Positions 21,526 to 34,130 are shown, counted from the first letter of the stretch. The stretch: 64,000 bases of DNA from Euborellia annulipes (GCA_023213315.1 JAKCPI010014933.1:1-64000); one strand, 5' to 3'. Program-made: numbers and translations. Notes: generated by a model from the letters alone, not told the origin.

Positions 21526-22075
21526 GACTGGTCGCACAGCACACAACTTTCTCTTACCCTTCGTCAAGAGAAAGTTGTGTACAGTGCTTGTCACACCAGA
21601 TTTTTTGTGCCGAGATATATTTAGTTGCCCTTAGCATAAGTTCCAAACTTGACCACGCGAGAGCGCTCAGCTTCCACATCAGTAAAGTATACTTCAAACA
21701 ATTTTCACAAAAAATTTCATTGATATACTTTTTAAAGGGCATCAAAAAAATAGTTGATTTATGAATTTTAATAAAAATCGTTGGAGCGAATTTTGAGAAA
21801 ATCAAAAATAACTGAAAAAGTACATCAGTAAAGTACTAGTACTTTTAGGCCAATTTTGTTCAAAAGCTCCTTGGAAGGGTGCCTAACTTAATTATAAAAT
21901 TTCAACCTCGTAGCTCTTTTCGTTTCTAAGATATTTTGTTCACAAAAAGACAAATTTGCGGGACCCACTTTTTTGGACTCAAAACGTATATATCCATCAA
22001 AATCTCGACATCGAATTTTTTACATGATCGCAATACTTTCTATATATTTCATATATAGTCTAAGAGAAAGTAAAA
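21525..22075 (+). repeat. Two-hairpin repeat family, variant full-length copy
   Basis: 5' hairpin 21530-21603, shared middle and 3' blocks, and closing hairpin ending AGAGAAAGT at 22072. The segment after the 5' hairpin differs from other copies and is shorter. A homologous variant is not seen elsewhere in the window. Confidence 0.65.
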
Positions 22076-22079
22076 ATTT

Positions 22080-22840
22080 GCAAATTTATTATTCTTTCAA
22101 AGAGATGTTTTCTTCTAATGTAAGTTTGTTATATAAAATTAAATTTATTAACTATTCGTGTTGTCCATCGTAGCTTTAAAGGTTAATGAACTTCATAATT
22201 TTTAAATTGCTATAACCAGAGTACTTTTTTTTCCTAGATTCTAGACTTTATAGTTAAGTCATATCCGTGACTCAAGACCATGACGAATTTTAATTTTGAT
22301 TATTCTGAATTCTTTCTTGGGTCATAATACGATAATTCTACTATATGCCAAATTTTATTTTTATCTAAGCCTTTTAGGCGTGAAGCTATAATAAATTATA
22401 TTCATACATAAATTCAAAATGGTCGCAGATATCTTTTTATAAGCCTTTAGATAGATGTGAAATGAATATAAAAACAATTTCAAATACTGACAGATGATAA
22501 TTTTATAATCCTAATCAATTATGTATCTTAATTTTCCATACAATAATACAATATGTATCTCTAATTAAACTTTTTATTAATGGCTTTTAATTTATGAAAA
22601 AAATAGAATAAATAAATTCTTATACTACGTGTATCAAACGAGCAATGCATCTACGATTTTTTTCAAATTTTAAAGCATCACTCAAAAAGTCTCCGGTCTA
22701 ACAAAGAAAAACAATTTTGACACGTACTGTTTGGTACTACCCGGAAATCCAGAGGGTCTGTCAACAATGTTGCTATCTATGTGTCATACCGGGAAATTAT
22801 TGAGTGACGAGTTATATAGCCTATTATTTTCAGTACCAAT
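22080..22840. other. AT-rich intron, no gene seen
   Basis: No splice-flanked open frame or recognised repeat. A non-repetitive patch at 22690-22810 includes CAACAATGTTGC. Confidence 0.4.
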
Positions 22841-22859
22841 ATGAAAACGCTCAGGTCTC

Positions 22860-23285
22860 GTTTTTGGAAAACTTTGGGTACTAGTACTGATGTATTTTTT
22901 ATAAGTTTTTTTTTCCAATTTTCTCGAAATTCGTTCTAACGATTTTGATTAAATTTCATAAATCAATTATTTTTTAGATACGCTTTAAAATGGATATTCT
23001 CATTTTGCGCTCAAAAATGTTTCAAGTATACTTTACTCTTTTTTTTTTTTTTTTTTATTTATTAGGCAAAGGGCAGAGCCATCATGCCTTCATACAATTT
23101 TTGTAAGAGTACAAATTAATATGACTATAAACAAATAAGGATACAATATAAACGTTACAAATAAATAAGACTACAAACATACTTTACTCTTATACTTCAG
23201 AGGAAATTTAAGAGAAATAGTTGCCATGGTAACAAAATATAAATTTTACATCTTGAATTTCAATTTCGTAAAAGAAGGTTGTGTA
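22860..23285 (-). repeat. Two-hairpin repeat family, inverted partial copy, interrupted
   Basis: Family middle blocks on - (ACTAGTACTGATGTA, CCATGGTAACAAAATATAAA) broken by a 138-base insertion at 23041-23178. It meets the next copy head to head at about 23285. Confidence 0.6.
23028..23191 (-). mobile_element. Truncated poly(A) retroposon with 13-bp target duplication
   Basis: ATACTTTACTCTT occurs at 23028-23040 and again at 23179-23191. Between them a T run of about 16 leads into ATTTATTAGGCAAAGGGCAG, so on - the insert ends in poly(A). The 138-base insert looks like a LINE or SINE 3' end. Similar T-run plus ATTAGGC or GGGCAGAG starts occur at 24478 and 46071. Confidence 0.7.
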
Positions 23286-23865
23286 CTGTGCTTATCACAC
23301 CAGATTTTTTATATTTAGTTTCCGGCAGTAGGCTACATTGAAATTCAAGATGTAAAATTTATAAACATGGAAAAATAATTATATTTTGTAACCATGGCAA
23401 CCATTTCTCTTATCTTTCCTATGAAGTACAAGAGTAAAGTGTGCTTCAAACAATTTTGAGAGAAAAGTGAGAATATACATTTAAAAGAGAATCTAAAAAA
23501 TAATTGATTTTTGAATTTTAATCAAAATCAAATTTTGAGAAAATCGAAAAAAAAACTGAAAAAGTACATCAGTAAAGTACTAGTAATTTTTGGTCGATTT
23601 TGATTAAAAGCTTATTATCACGCTCCCGGGGGGTGTTTAACTTATATATAAAATTTCAGCCTCATAGCTCAATTCCTTCAGGCTTAAAATTGAACACACA
23701 CACACACACACACACACAGATACAGACAGACCATGTCGCGAAAACCACTTTTTTGGACTCAAAACGTGTATATCCATCAAAATCTCGACATCGAATTTTT
23801 GACATGAATCCAATACTTTCTATGTAAGCTTATATAACATATATAGAAATAAGAGAAAGTAAAAA
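23285..23865 (+). repeat. Two-hairpin repeat family, near-complete copy with (CA)n
   Basis: All main blocks in order, a CA run at 23696-23717, and a closing hairpin ending AGAGAAAGT near 23859. It is directly followed at 23867-23920 by the start of another copy (TCTGATGTGACAGCACAG). Confidence 0.7.
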
Positions 23866-23929
23866 TCTGATGTGACAGCACAGAACACAACTTTCAATTA
23901 GCAATACTAGTATTTTACTAGTGTACTTT

Positions 23930-25210
23930 TTTAATTTTCCAAAAAAAGCTCGATTAGTCCCGAAAATACTTTAATAGTAAGAGAAGATGTTTTTTAGTGG
24001 GTGATACAATACAACCTTGAAGTAGGTGTACCTTATTTCGCGCATGAAAACATGCATTATCATAGGACCTAACTCCTCATATATGAGTAAACAAATATAA
24101 TAAAATCATATTATTTAATACACAACTCTTGTGATTTATTTAATATGACTTTGGTTACATTTAAAATCAAAGAGCGTAGGGTAAAAACATTCCCCATTTA
24201 TATGTAAAACGTTTAAGAAAAAAACATCAATACATTGTAATTGAGTTGAAGGTAAAGCAATTGACTTTTAGAATATATAAATGTAAATAAGAAAAATGGT
24301 ACACTCTGTATCTTTATTTTAATGGAATGCCATTAGATTATAAATGCATTTGTTTTTTTTTTTGTTTATATATATATAAAATAGGTATGTCAAATTTATG
24401 AATTATTTCTTCTAAAATAGCTAATTTGAGCCAATAAAACTAGACACCTGGTAATTTTTTTAGTTTTTATCCGTATTTTTTTTTTTATTAGGCGCTATAT
24501 AATCATGCGTTACCATAAAACACAGAGAATAAACAAATAATTCATAAAGATGCAATTCCAATCTCCAAAAAAAGAAAAAAAAACAAGATGGCGGCATCTC
24601 GAGCCCCAAAGCGTCTCTCTTTTTTTTTATAATCTTTGCGAGCGTAAATTGCATTGTGCCTCAAAGCCAATCATTAGTTTGTTTGACTTTGAAGATTTAT
24701 TGTTTTTATTATAGATCCGGAGAAGTACTGAAAGAAAAAGTATCTACGTATCATCTGTCCAATTATATATTATATTAAAAGAATTAAATTTTATTGTAAA
24801 GAAATTTTTATCTTTTTTTTATTGTCAGACATGTGGTTGGTTGGTGTATTCAAGAAATTTATCATTTTTATTTTCATGTCAAGAAAAGACATTTCTAGGA
24901 ATATATATACTGTATATGAAAATTTTTTCTTGTTTCGAAAATTTTTTATTTATAAAATTATAGATGAAGATATATTATTGCTATTAAAAATTTTTTGAAT
25001 AATATCCGTTTAAGAAATTTTATATTACTTCACTTGTAAAGTGTTGGTGTTGATTTTATTATACTAAGCAATGAATTGTGATATGTAACGAAGTATTAGT
25101 AAATATTTATTTGTGAATCAACATATTTGGGTAAATTTCGTTTTTACTTATTTTTTTGTGAATTTTCACTTAACACCTGTTTTGAGACTATAATAAATCA
25201 GGAGTTGTAT
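23930..25210. other. AT-rich intron with a YY1-like site
   Basis: AAGATGGCGGC at 24585-24595 is the YY1 consensus, next to a retroposon-like T run at 24478. No exon is supported here. Confidence 0.35.
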
Positions 25211-25213
25211 GAA

Positions 25214-25402
25214 TAAATTTGTTTTGCTTACTGAAAGTTAGGCAACCCAAATTACTCCAGAGCTTCTCTTAGAGCATGCAAGAAAAATTAAATCTTCTTA
25301 GAAATTATCAATTAATCAAGATTGGCGTTAGAAGGTTTTTGAAAAAATTAATTGAAAAAATTCCAATTGTCAGTTGGTCATTTAGATTGCCTGCCTATCT
25401 TC
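25214..25402. repeat. Small fold-back repeat (AGGCAACCCAAAT family)
   Basis: CTGAAAGTTAGGCAACCCAA near 25230-25250 pairs with GATTGCCTGCCTATCTTCAG near 25386-25405. The same end phrases occur at 31790-31975, 55580-55665 and 58665-58705. Confidence 0.5.
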
Positions 25403-25448
25403 AGTAAGTATAAAGTCTAATCGAAAACAGTGAACTTCATTCATTAAA

Positions 25449-26105
25449 ATCTGGTGTGACTGGCGCACAGCACACAACTTTCTCTTACCTTCGGTAATCG
25501 AAAGTTGTGTACTGTGCTTGTCACACCAGATTTTTTGTGTCGACATGTATTTAGTTTCCGACAGTAGGGTACAATTGAATTCAAGATGTAAAATTTATAA
25601 GTATGGGAAAATATTTATATTTTGATACCATGGCAACCATTTCTCCTATCTTTTCTATGGAGTACAAGAGTAAAGTGGTCTTCAGAAGATTTCAATCACA
25701 AAATGAGAATATACATTTTATAGAGAATCTAAAAAATAATTGATTTTTGAATTTTAAAAAAAATCGTTGGAGCAAATTTTGAGAAAATCGAAAAAAACTG
25801 AAAAAGTGAATCAGTAAAGTACTAGTACTCTTTGGTCGATTTTGTTCAAAAGCTTCGAGTCAGGTCCCATGGGGGTGCCTAACTTAAATATAAAATTTCA
25901 ACCTCCTAGCTCTTTTCGTTCTTGAGATATTTTGTTCACAGACAGACACACAGACAGACCATGTCGCGAAAACCACTTTTTTGGATTCAGGGGACCTCAA
26001 AACGTGAAGATCCATCAAAATCTCGACATCGAATTTTTGACATGAATTCAATACTTTCTCTCTCTATATATATTAACATATATATATAGAGGTAAGAGAA
26101 AGTAA
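25449..26105 (+). repeat. Two-hairpin repeat family, full-length reference copy
   Basis: Seen in order: a 5' hairpin (25449-25531, arms ATCTGGTGTGAC and GTCACACCAGAT); a block with TAGTTTCCGACAGTAG; CCATGGCAACCATTTCTCC; CAGTAAAGTACTAGTACT; TTTCAACCTCCTAGCTCTTT; a CAGACAGACA run; CCACTTTTTTGGATTCAGGG; then a closing hairpin at 26052-26103 (ACTTTCTCT with AGAGAAAGT around a TA run). The last arm GGTAAGAGAAAGT is also complementary to ACTTTCTCTTACC in the 5' hairpin, so the ends can pair with each other. No open frame, no poly(A) and no clear target duplication. I cannot assign a superfamily. Confidence 0.8.
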
Positions 26106-26149
26106 AAATAAAAGGAATTATACATGAATATGAAAATTTATAATACGTG

Positions 26150-26300
26150 TCCATAAGATCAAAGGTTCGCATCCCCCCGTCTCATATGACAAAATTTATT
26201 TGAATTGAAATGAATACCAATCAATTTAAATAAATAGGGATGGGGTCTAATGGCCTCAGATGCCGAAAAAGACCTTAAACGAATTTAAAAAAAAGTAAAT
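26150..26300 (+). repeat. SINE fragment
   Basis: B box AGGTTCGCATCCCCC, then AAATAGGGATGGGGTC, GGCCTCAGATGCCGAAAAAG and an A-rich tail, as in the copies at 6110 and 10620. Confidence 0.6.
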
Positions 26301-27195
26301 TTATTTTTAATTTAAAACAAACTAAATACAATAAAAGTGTATGGAAATTAATATTTCGGAGTATAATAGGTTAGAGATGTCATTTGGGGGGGGGGGTAAA
26401 TATAGGTATACATTTTTGCCCCCTCAAGCAAAAACTGAAATGACGTCGCTGATATTAATATCCATAATTTCGAATATATAATTAGCACTATTTATTCCCT
26501 GGCAGCCATATTTATTATTTTTTATATAAAATACAAAGGGTTGCCCGCGTTGCCTACTCCCCAGGCGTTTTCTTCGTGAGTTAAGGGAGCGAATTAGAAA
26601 AAAAATATATTTCAATAGATTTAAATCTGTCCGAGATTTATTACCCAAAAATATTGTATTTTAAATGCTCCAAAATCATTGCAGATGCCATTCTATATTT
26701 TCTAAAATAAATTAAGAAAGTTTACAGGATGCACTTGTCAGATAAAAATTTCTAAATAATTAATTTCTAATTGATACGTTCCATGCCAATAACTTTATCG
26801 GTATTCTATTTGAAAATTCTCAATTATTTAAATATTCAGAGAAAGCACCCATTAATGATTTTTTTTTTAGTTATTTACTACCTGCGTCGTTTAATTTTAA
26901 TACCTGTTAAAAAACAGTCACTTCTATCATGGGATCTTATTAAATTGTTAGGGACATAATTTGATTCCGGCCTGGAAAAAAAACTAGGAGCAATCAATGG
27001 ACCATGAAACCTCAAAATAAATTTATTTATTATATATTTATAGGCTTATTATGAGCTTATTATGAAAATATATTTGATTTCTCCCTATAAAATTTCGTAT
27101 CCAAAAATATAGATATCATATAAGAAAAATTTCTCGGAGAATATCAAATTCCTAAATAAGTAAAAAATAAAATAATCGCCCCCAATTTAGTTTGC
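26300..27195. other. AT-rich intron with a poly-G repeat fragment
   Basis: 26370-26450 (GATGTCATTTGG, G run, AAATGACGTC) resembles 62520-62600 and is a small dispersed repeat. No gene seen in the rest. Confidence 0.35.
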
Positions 27196-27199
27196 TTAA

Positions 27200-27593
27200 T
27201 TAAGGTGCTCGTCTCGGGGTCCTAATTTTGGGAGATTCCGCGGCCACAATTTTGAAGCTATCGGGCTCAAATTTTTTTAAATTAAAGCTATTTAAATTAT
27301 CTACAACTTATAGAATCCCTTTTTTGATTTTCGAAAAATAAAATTTTTTTTTAGATTAACCGCATTAATTAAAATATATTTTTAAAAAATTCGCTCTATA
27401 TCTTATAGATAATTAAATTAGTAATCATTGTGTTAAAAAATAATTAATTTTTTACGTTTAATTAATTAGCTGGAATCTTTCAAATGAAATGGAATAAATC
27501 CCTTGTATGGTAAAAACTAACGCCATCTCTTGCCGCCTAGAGTAACTAGGTACTAAATCGTCTTCTAACTGTTTTTCGAGACGCGCACTTTAA
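27200..27593 (-). mobile_element. TTAA-flanked MITE, copy 1
   Basis: TTAA at 27200-27203 and 27590-27593 enclose 386 bases with inverted ends GGTGCTCGTCTCG and CGAGACGCGCAC. The internal phrase GGCGGCAAGAGATGGCGTTA reads on -. TTAA target duplication with short inverted ends points to a piggyBac-type non-autonomous element. Confidence 0.78.
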
Positions 27594-27599
27594 ATATAT

Positions 27600-28790
27600 A
27601 TTAATTTTTTATTTTAATCCAGACTGATTACTTTTCTTATCCAGTGTTAGTAGTCCTTATACTCTTTTTAATATAACTTTGTTGTAAATGCAAACTTTTG
27701 TCATAAAAGATTATTTTTACAATACTTTTTTGTACATACACATCTCATTAGCTTCATGTAGTCTACATGTAATTTTTTTAAATATATTTAAATAATAATA
27801 AATTTTGTCTTGTTGAATAAACGTTGACAGAGATTTTCTTCTAACAAGAAAAATTATTTTAATTAAATAAGATGAAATGTGTAAATTTTGACAAAGGTAA
27901 AAAAAATACAGTATTTTCCTATAGAGTCTATACACTCATAAATGTTTTTTAAATAATGAGTATATTAAAAGAAAGCTTGCACTTGGTTAATATTTATTAT
28001 CTAGTAAATTTAATTATTTTTTTTTTTCTCATCAAAATTATCTCGATCTAAGTCCACAATGAGTCTTTTCCGGTTTCGGAGTATTTTGGAATACAAATCC
28101 CCGACAAAAACTTCAATTCTTTATTATAAAATTGCTTTTCTCTATTACACTTATTATTTTAATACTAATTAAAACTCAAATTTCATTAAAATCTATTAAA
28201 TCATTTTTGATTTGAAACATAAACAGATGTCTATCTATTTAATGCGTTTAATCTTTAAAGAAAAAAAGACAATTATAAATAATCACGCATTCTTATTATA
28301 AAGAAAAACATTCATTAGATGGTTGCTGTCTGTCTGTCTGTCTGTGTTGCTCACTCGCTTCTCTTCCATCCGGGGAGAGAAAACCAGAGAAAGATTTCGT
28401 AATTGATGACCCGAAATGTCTTTAAAAGTAGCCATAAAATGATTTTTGAAATATAATTATATAATTAATAGCGTTTAACCTTTAATATCTAATTTTTCAC
28501 AGATGAAATTAATTAAAAAAATAAAATTACTAAACACACTGGATATTATTAATATCATAAATTTGTATATGTAAAAAGAAACACATGTATGTAAATTAAT
28601 AAAAATTATTTTCATAAATTTGATGTAATAGAAATGTTCAATTAAAGATATTCATATATTTTGAAATTTATTTATTTAACTTCCTAGCCTAAAATAATTT
28701 CCATATTAAAAATAGTTTAGTGAAATTTGAAGTTTTTTTTAATTTTGAAGATAAAAAATAATGATTAAGTAATTATATATATACAATAAG
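27600..28790. other. AT-rich intron, no gene seen
   Basis: A CTGT tandem run at 28328-28345 is the only distinct feature. Confidence 0.4.
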
Positions 28791-28795
28791 TAAAA

Positions 28796-29184
28796 ATAGT
28801 GCGCGTCTCGAAAAGCTGTTAGAAGACGATTCACTACAGAGTTACTCAGGGCGGCAAGAGATGGCGTTAGTTTTTCCCATAGAGATTTATTCCATTTCAT
28901 TTGAAAGATTCCAGCTAATTAATTAAGGGTAAATGAATAATTATTTTTTAACACAATGATTACTAATTTAATTATCTATAAGATATAGAGCGAATTTTTT
29001 AAAAATATCTTTTATTTAATGCGATTATTCTAAAAAAAAATTTTATTTTTTCGAAAATCAAAAAAAGGGCTTCTATAAGTTGTAATTTTAAATAGCTTTA
29101 ATTTAAAAAAAATTGAGGTCAATAGCTTCATAATTGTGGCCGCTGGAATCTCCCAAAATCAGCACCCCGAGACGCGCACCTTAA
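28796..29184 (+). mobile_element. TTAA-flanked MITE, copy 2
   Basis: Ends TGCGCGTCTCG and CGAGACGCGCACC, TTAA intact on the right (29181-29184) but eroded on the left. The interior matches the copy at 51726-52122 throughout. Confidence 0.75.
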
Positions 29185-29194
29185 TGTTTAAAAA

Positions 29195-29345
29195 CATCTC
29201 AGAGGTGCTAGAAAAATGTGTCCTATCTGGGAATCGAACAGAGAACTTCTCATTTGCGCCCGAGTAACTGATTACTGAAGAATTCATGAAACCCAGAGAC
29301 CGAGTTCGATTCCCGGTTGAGGCAAATTTTTTCTGTTTTAATTTT
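29195..29345. repeat. tRNA-like SINE fragment with facing B boxes
   Basis: GAGTTCGATTCCCGG at 29303-29317 on + and GTTCGATTCCCAGATAGG on - (29240-29222) face each other, another small head-to-head tRNA-like arrangement. The - strand frame over it is a SINE by-product. Confidence 0.45.
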
Positions 29346-30350
29346 TTGATTATATGCCCCATTTCCCAAAGATCAATAGTAAAAACTCAATCATCTCAGT
29401 CATTCGAACTCTGATAAGAGAGTATAGAATTAATTTTGTTAATATACACGTAGGCCCACTAATGTGTTTACATTTGTTTTTGTAAAGTGAAATTTCACCT
29501 CTAATTAAAATTATGAAAATTTATTTTTTAAACCACTTTAAGCTTATAAATTCTCGATTGGAATTGAAAGAGTTAGAAAAAAAAAAACTAGTCTAACGGT
29601 TTTTGAAAAATTTAAAATCATAAATAAAGATAAAATTTTTTCTTTTTATTTTTGCATTTTAACTCTTAATAAAAAGCATTATTTATAATTTAAAATATAA
29701 AATGCTTTTTGAGTAATGGAATAAAAATTCAAATAGAAATTTTATAATTACATAAAAATAAATTAACATGATTCACTAAGTGAAAAAAAAGAAATTTATT
29801 CAGTTGACAAATCATCAAGAATAAAAAAAAAAAAAAAAACAAGCGTCAATTCTCTGTCTTGATGAGACATGACTATAAACAAAACATCTAATGGTAAAAC
29901 GAAAAAGAAAACAAAGAGAGTTTGAAGTCAAAAAGGTCATAAATAAATATATGAAATTAAAGTTCTCTGTTTACATAGATGAATTAAAAATTCGCTTCCC
30001 TCCCATTTCACGATAATTAACGATACAAATATTATTGTTAAGAAAAAAATTTGAAAAGAATGAGACATGATTATCCATAAAAATAAAACTTTACTTACTT
30101 GCGGTCTTACTATCTTTTAATGGAAAAAAATTTTTGAAACATTATAATAATTAATATTATAATAAAAATAGTTAAGTGACAAAAAGCGGGAATAAAAGTA
30201 GTAAAGAAATTACAAAATTCTTTTTAATTAATTATTAAATGAAAGGATAAATATTTTATTTTATGGCCTCTGTTGGAGCAGAAGTAGATGTCTTCTCGCT
30301 TTACGTTTCAAGATTCGCTTCTCGTTCTGAGCGATAAAATACCAATTAAT
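29345..30350. other. AT-rich intron, no gene seen
   Basis: Homopolymer runs only. Confidence 0.4.
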
Positions 30351-30410
30351 TTTATTAAATATGAACGGAACCTAAATGCCCTCAGATGACGAAAAATACT
30401 TAAAAGTAAA
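30350..30410 (+). repeat. SINE 3' fragment
   Basis: AACCTAAATGCCCTCAGATG with ACGAAAAATAC, a diverged copy of the shared SINE tail. Confidence 0.4.
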
Positions 30411-30559
30411 AGGGAAATTTATTTTATTAGAAGTCTTTTATATTATTTTACACCAAAAATTTTCGGATCCCAGCTCATCAAAATTTTTCATTTCACATGT
30501 AGGCCTATTTATTATTGGAATTTTTTCACGGTTCCCCTGTAGCAAAGCAACCTGGACCG

Positions 30560-30960
30560 CCACTGAACTATAGGCCTACAATAATTTATTTGAAGCAGAG
30601 TCAAAACACTTAGACTTCTCAGCCGAATCTATTTTATTACTATCTGTATCATGGCGTTTCAGCCCCATGTCTAAGCTATCTTCAAAGTCGGTTGGCGAGA
30701 ATAATTGACATTAGCATGAACATCAAGAAACCTACAATCTTCAGACTTTCAAGTCTAATCTCAACAGGCATCTTCAAAGTTCCCGCAGTTGAGTTCCCGT
30801 TTTATGCTTCTCCTCTTTTCTTTTTTTTTTAATATATTCTTCCTGGCTGCATGTGACCAATGGTCATTATAGGTCTTCGGAAGAAAAAGCCGCCGAAACG
30901 TCTGCTAACCTTGAATTTTTTTTTGACTCTGCCTCAAATAAATTTCCAGACATATAACAC
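30560..30960. mobile_element. Penelope-type terminal repeat fragment
   Basis: GGCGTTTCAGCCCCATG at 30654-30670 and GCCGCCGAAACGTCTGC at 30889-30905 bracket a block whose inverse recurs at 35835-36000 (CATGCAGCCAGGAAGAATAT, GGAGAAGCATAAAA). The GAAACGTC element is the 3' half of a hammerhead core. Confidence 0.5.
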
Positions 30961-32340
30961 ATAAATTTTTTACTTTCTCTTATTTAATACTATTATCCAG
31001 TAGCGTAACTAGGTTTTCTTCAAAGGATCTAAATATTTGAATAAGATATTAATACCTATTAAATGAGGATCCGGCCCTGACTGGTATTTATACATAATTC
31101 AAAATAATATTTTTTTTATTTTATTCTTTTCAAATTCAATAAGGCTATTATGAATAAAAAGTTCATATTATTTTAAAAGTCTTAACAATAAAATTGTATT
31201 CAGTATTTTCATAAATTTCTGTATACTGTATATGCTAAATTGTATATACGTATAGCCTAAAGCAAAAGAAAGTATTAAAATTATTTATTATTTAACGAAA
31301 AACAAAGAATCATTTCTAACCCTTATTCATAATTAAGAGAAAGTTACTTTGATAAATAAAAAACAAAAGTTTAGCCATCTTAAAAAGAAAAAAAATCCCC
31401 CACCCACACGACAAGTAGAAAATCCTTTTTTGATCATCTTGAGGCATGGTGAAAGAATTTAAAAGCTTAAAGGTGTTGGCTTTCGTTAGGTCTAAATCTA
31501 GGGCGTCAAAAAAGCGATCTAAGAAACGATCCAAATACTTTCATTGTGTCTTTCTGGCTCTGTATTCAAAAGAGAGCATTATGTTAAGTGACTCGAGATG
31601 AAATTTTAATAAATTATATGCATAATAGTCTCACTGGATATAAATAGCATTTTCAAAATGCTTAAATGATTAAAGATTAATTTTTGTAGAAATCTAGATT
31701 GTAATTAATTTTAATTAATAGAAATAACGAGTCATAGTTCTTTTTAATTATTTTATCAACAAATATAGATCTGTATAAAAGAAATATTTTTGCTTGCTGG
31801 AAGATAGGCAATCCAAATGACCAAGTCGTTTATGAATTAAATGCTCCATAGTTAAAGCCGGTACCGTATAATGCTGTTAATTGTTAAAATTTAACCAAGA
31901 CCTGTTTTCATTCTCAGCTTTATATTGATGGAAAAATTGATTAATGAATTGGATGCCTATCTTTCAGGAAAATTAATTTAAAACTTGAAATAGCTATTCA
32001 GTGAATTATTTAAAATAGACTATAAAAAGAACATTTATCTATTGAAAAATAAGTTTATATAAATATTATTATTATTAAATAGACTAGTGATATGATGATT
32101 TTAAATCCTGTCTCTAATCCAGGTCCAGGGATTGATATGCCCAACAAAATACAAAATGGCCAAATTGAGCTCTTATCAGAAAAAATCAAGAGACAAAAAC
32201 GACATGGGCGCAAAAAAAATTTTTAAATTTGGCAGTAACTGAAGTTTCTTCAAAATCACAAGATTGAAGAACTTGACATCCTCCAGAATTCCAAGAAAAA
32301 ATACCTATCATACATAAGCATCTTATATTTTAAGCAAGTA
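30960..32340. other. AT-rich intron with a small fold-back repeat
   Basis: 31785-31975 is a copy of the AGGCAACCCAAAT fold-back family (GGAAGATAGGCAATCCAAA paired with GGATGCCTATCTTTCAGG). No exon seen. Confidence 0.4.
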
Positions 32341-32369
32341 TAAATTATTAAAGCTTTTGTGGTTTGAAT

Positions 32370-32655
32370 TATTATTATTATGTGAATTTTTAATTATAGA
32401 CCACATTTTGTATTAATTATTTAATACAAATATAAATACTGTACAACGTTTCGAATGCTTAATCTACAGCCGTTATCAAGAGACACTGTGCACTTGCTCC
32501 GACTCAAGTGAACCGTCACGACCGTTACGTAACGGTGCACAGTACTTGATAACGGCTGGAGAATAAGCAATCGAAACGTTGTACAGTATTTATATTTTTA
32601 ATAAATAATTAATAACAAAATGTAGTCTATAATTAAAAATTCACATAATAAGTAT
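32370..32655. mobile_element. Palindromic Penelope-type terminal element
   Basis: AATTATAGACCACATTTTGT (32390-32409) is repeated inverted at 32616-32635. Inside, ACAACGTTTCGAATGC and GCAATCGAAACGTTGTAC face each other with CCGTTATCAAG arms. Related single arms occur at 80-180 and 62255-62400. Confidence 0.6.
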
Positions 32656-32869
32656 TTATAATTTAAATTATAAAATTATCCATACACCCAAAGAATTCAT
32701 CTCTCTGATAGAAGACTAAATAAGCCCCTAAAAAAACAACAAAAAAAAAAAAAAATTTTTATAATTATTATGTATTATTTTAGCCAGGCGAAAAGCTGAA
32801 TCGATATAGGTCTATATCTAGTAGGATAGAATCAAAGGCACAGCAGCTATATTTTTTTCATTATATTAT

Positions 32870-33190
32870 TGTAACATTTCGGTTGTCTATACTGACATAA
32901 TCATGGCTATATTGGAGTACAAAAGAGATGATTGTACATATAAATTAAGACAAAAGATTTGGCTACCTAGGGTTTAATCAAAATAATGATGTTTTTTTAT
33001 AGATATTTCAATTTTATAAACATCTATCAGCTATCAAAAAAACTCAGACGGTTTTCTTTTGACTGAACACTAGGTAGTTATATCTTTATGTCTTGATACT
33101 ATATTTATACAATAACTTGTTGTTACGTCTTTTGTTTTCCATTATAGCTATGAAGTTTGCCGTCTAAAAGTCCGAAACGTCGCTGTGGGT
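32870..33190. mobile_element. Penelope-type terminal fragments
   Basis: CATTTCGGTTGTCTATACTG at 32875-32894 on one side and CTATGAAGTTTGCCGTC ... GTCCGAAACGTCGC at 33149-33183 on the other, facing each other. Cores are degenerate. Confidence 0.4.
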
Positions 33191-33199
33191 TTGTATAAA

Positions 33200-33970
33200 A
33201 TAAAGAAAAAAACATATCCTACTATAATTCATTATGTATTAAAAAGCAAAAAAATAATTTATAAGAAATTAAGTAAATAGAAATAATAAATCGATTTTTA
33301 ATTTTCCTATAATAAAGTTTTTATAATTACTATTATTAAGTATAGATAGATGTTTTTTATGTTAGTTTATCATTTATCATGTACCTAGTTTATTTTTCTT
33401 TATTAATTTTTTATTTTATTTTAGAAAGGTATATTGCTAAATATTCTGATTAATTTAACTTTTATTTAAAATTAATAATCGTTGTATCAACTGTTATTTT
33501 TCATATGTGACTTGGAGTGATTGAGAAAAAAAAATAATAATTATGATAAATTGATTAGAAAATAACACGCGACAATCTAAATCGGGGCGTGGTTTGTTAA
33601 TTTTTTTAAAAATAATAACGAATTAAAAAAAAATTTTTTTTTGAAGTCGGTATGTAAATAAATTATTTTCGAAATTTAATTTAACAATGCTTTATTTATT
33701 TATTTATTATAAATGAGTAGATTGATTCTTTAAGACAATTTGTCAGCATGGAAGGGGCGTGGGGGGTTGCTTTGCATTGCAAATGGGTCCTGAAAGCATT
33801 CAATTCACACGCCAAGAGACTTTTGAGGTCTTAAGGCGACCTCAAGAGGAGCCGGAATTTTTAATTTCCTAAACAACGCCTTCGGAGACCTTCTAAAGGT
33901 CACAGGCCAGACAAAAAGGAAGAGAAAAATTAAACCAATTCTGTAAGATAAAACAAATAAAAATTAACTA
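33200..33970. other. Intron sequence with a GC-richer candidate regulatory patch
   Basis: GGGGCGTGG occurs at 33584 and again near 33756, and TTTGCATTGCAAAT lies near 33769-33784. 33750-33910 is non-repetitive and richer in GC. KLF/Sp-like and octamer-like sites suggest a possible enhancer; this is inference only. Confidence 0.3.
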
Positions 33971-33974
33971 AAAT

Positions 33975-34130
33975 ATTTCTAAGGTGGGTTCGGATCCCAG
34001 ACAGTCGGATGAAAATTATTTAAAACATTTGAGTTTAAATAAATGCGCCTGGACACCAATAAATATCGTAATTAAAATACTTTAAAGTCTGTAAGGCCTA
34101 AGATGCCGAAAAGACTATTAATAACTACAG
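33975..34130 (+). repeat. SINE fragment
   Basis: GGGTTCGGATCCCAGACAGT (B box), ATTTAAACATTTG-like linker, then GGCCTAAGATGCCGAAAAGA. Confidence 0.6.

Noticed and set aside
21201..21764. Two consecutive + frames of 92 residues
   Set aside because: The second lies over the two-hairpin repeat, the first has no domain, good start context or splice sites.
24585..24654. ATG in good context (MAASRAPKRLSFFF) as a gene start
   Set aside because: Read on + the frame soon enters a poly-T tract and there is no donor; the site is better explained as a YY1-type motif.
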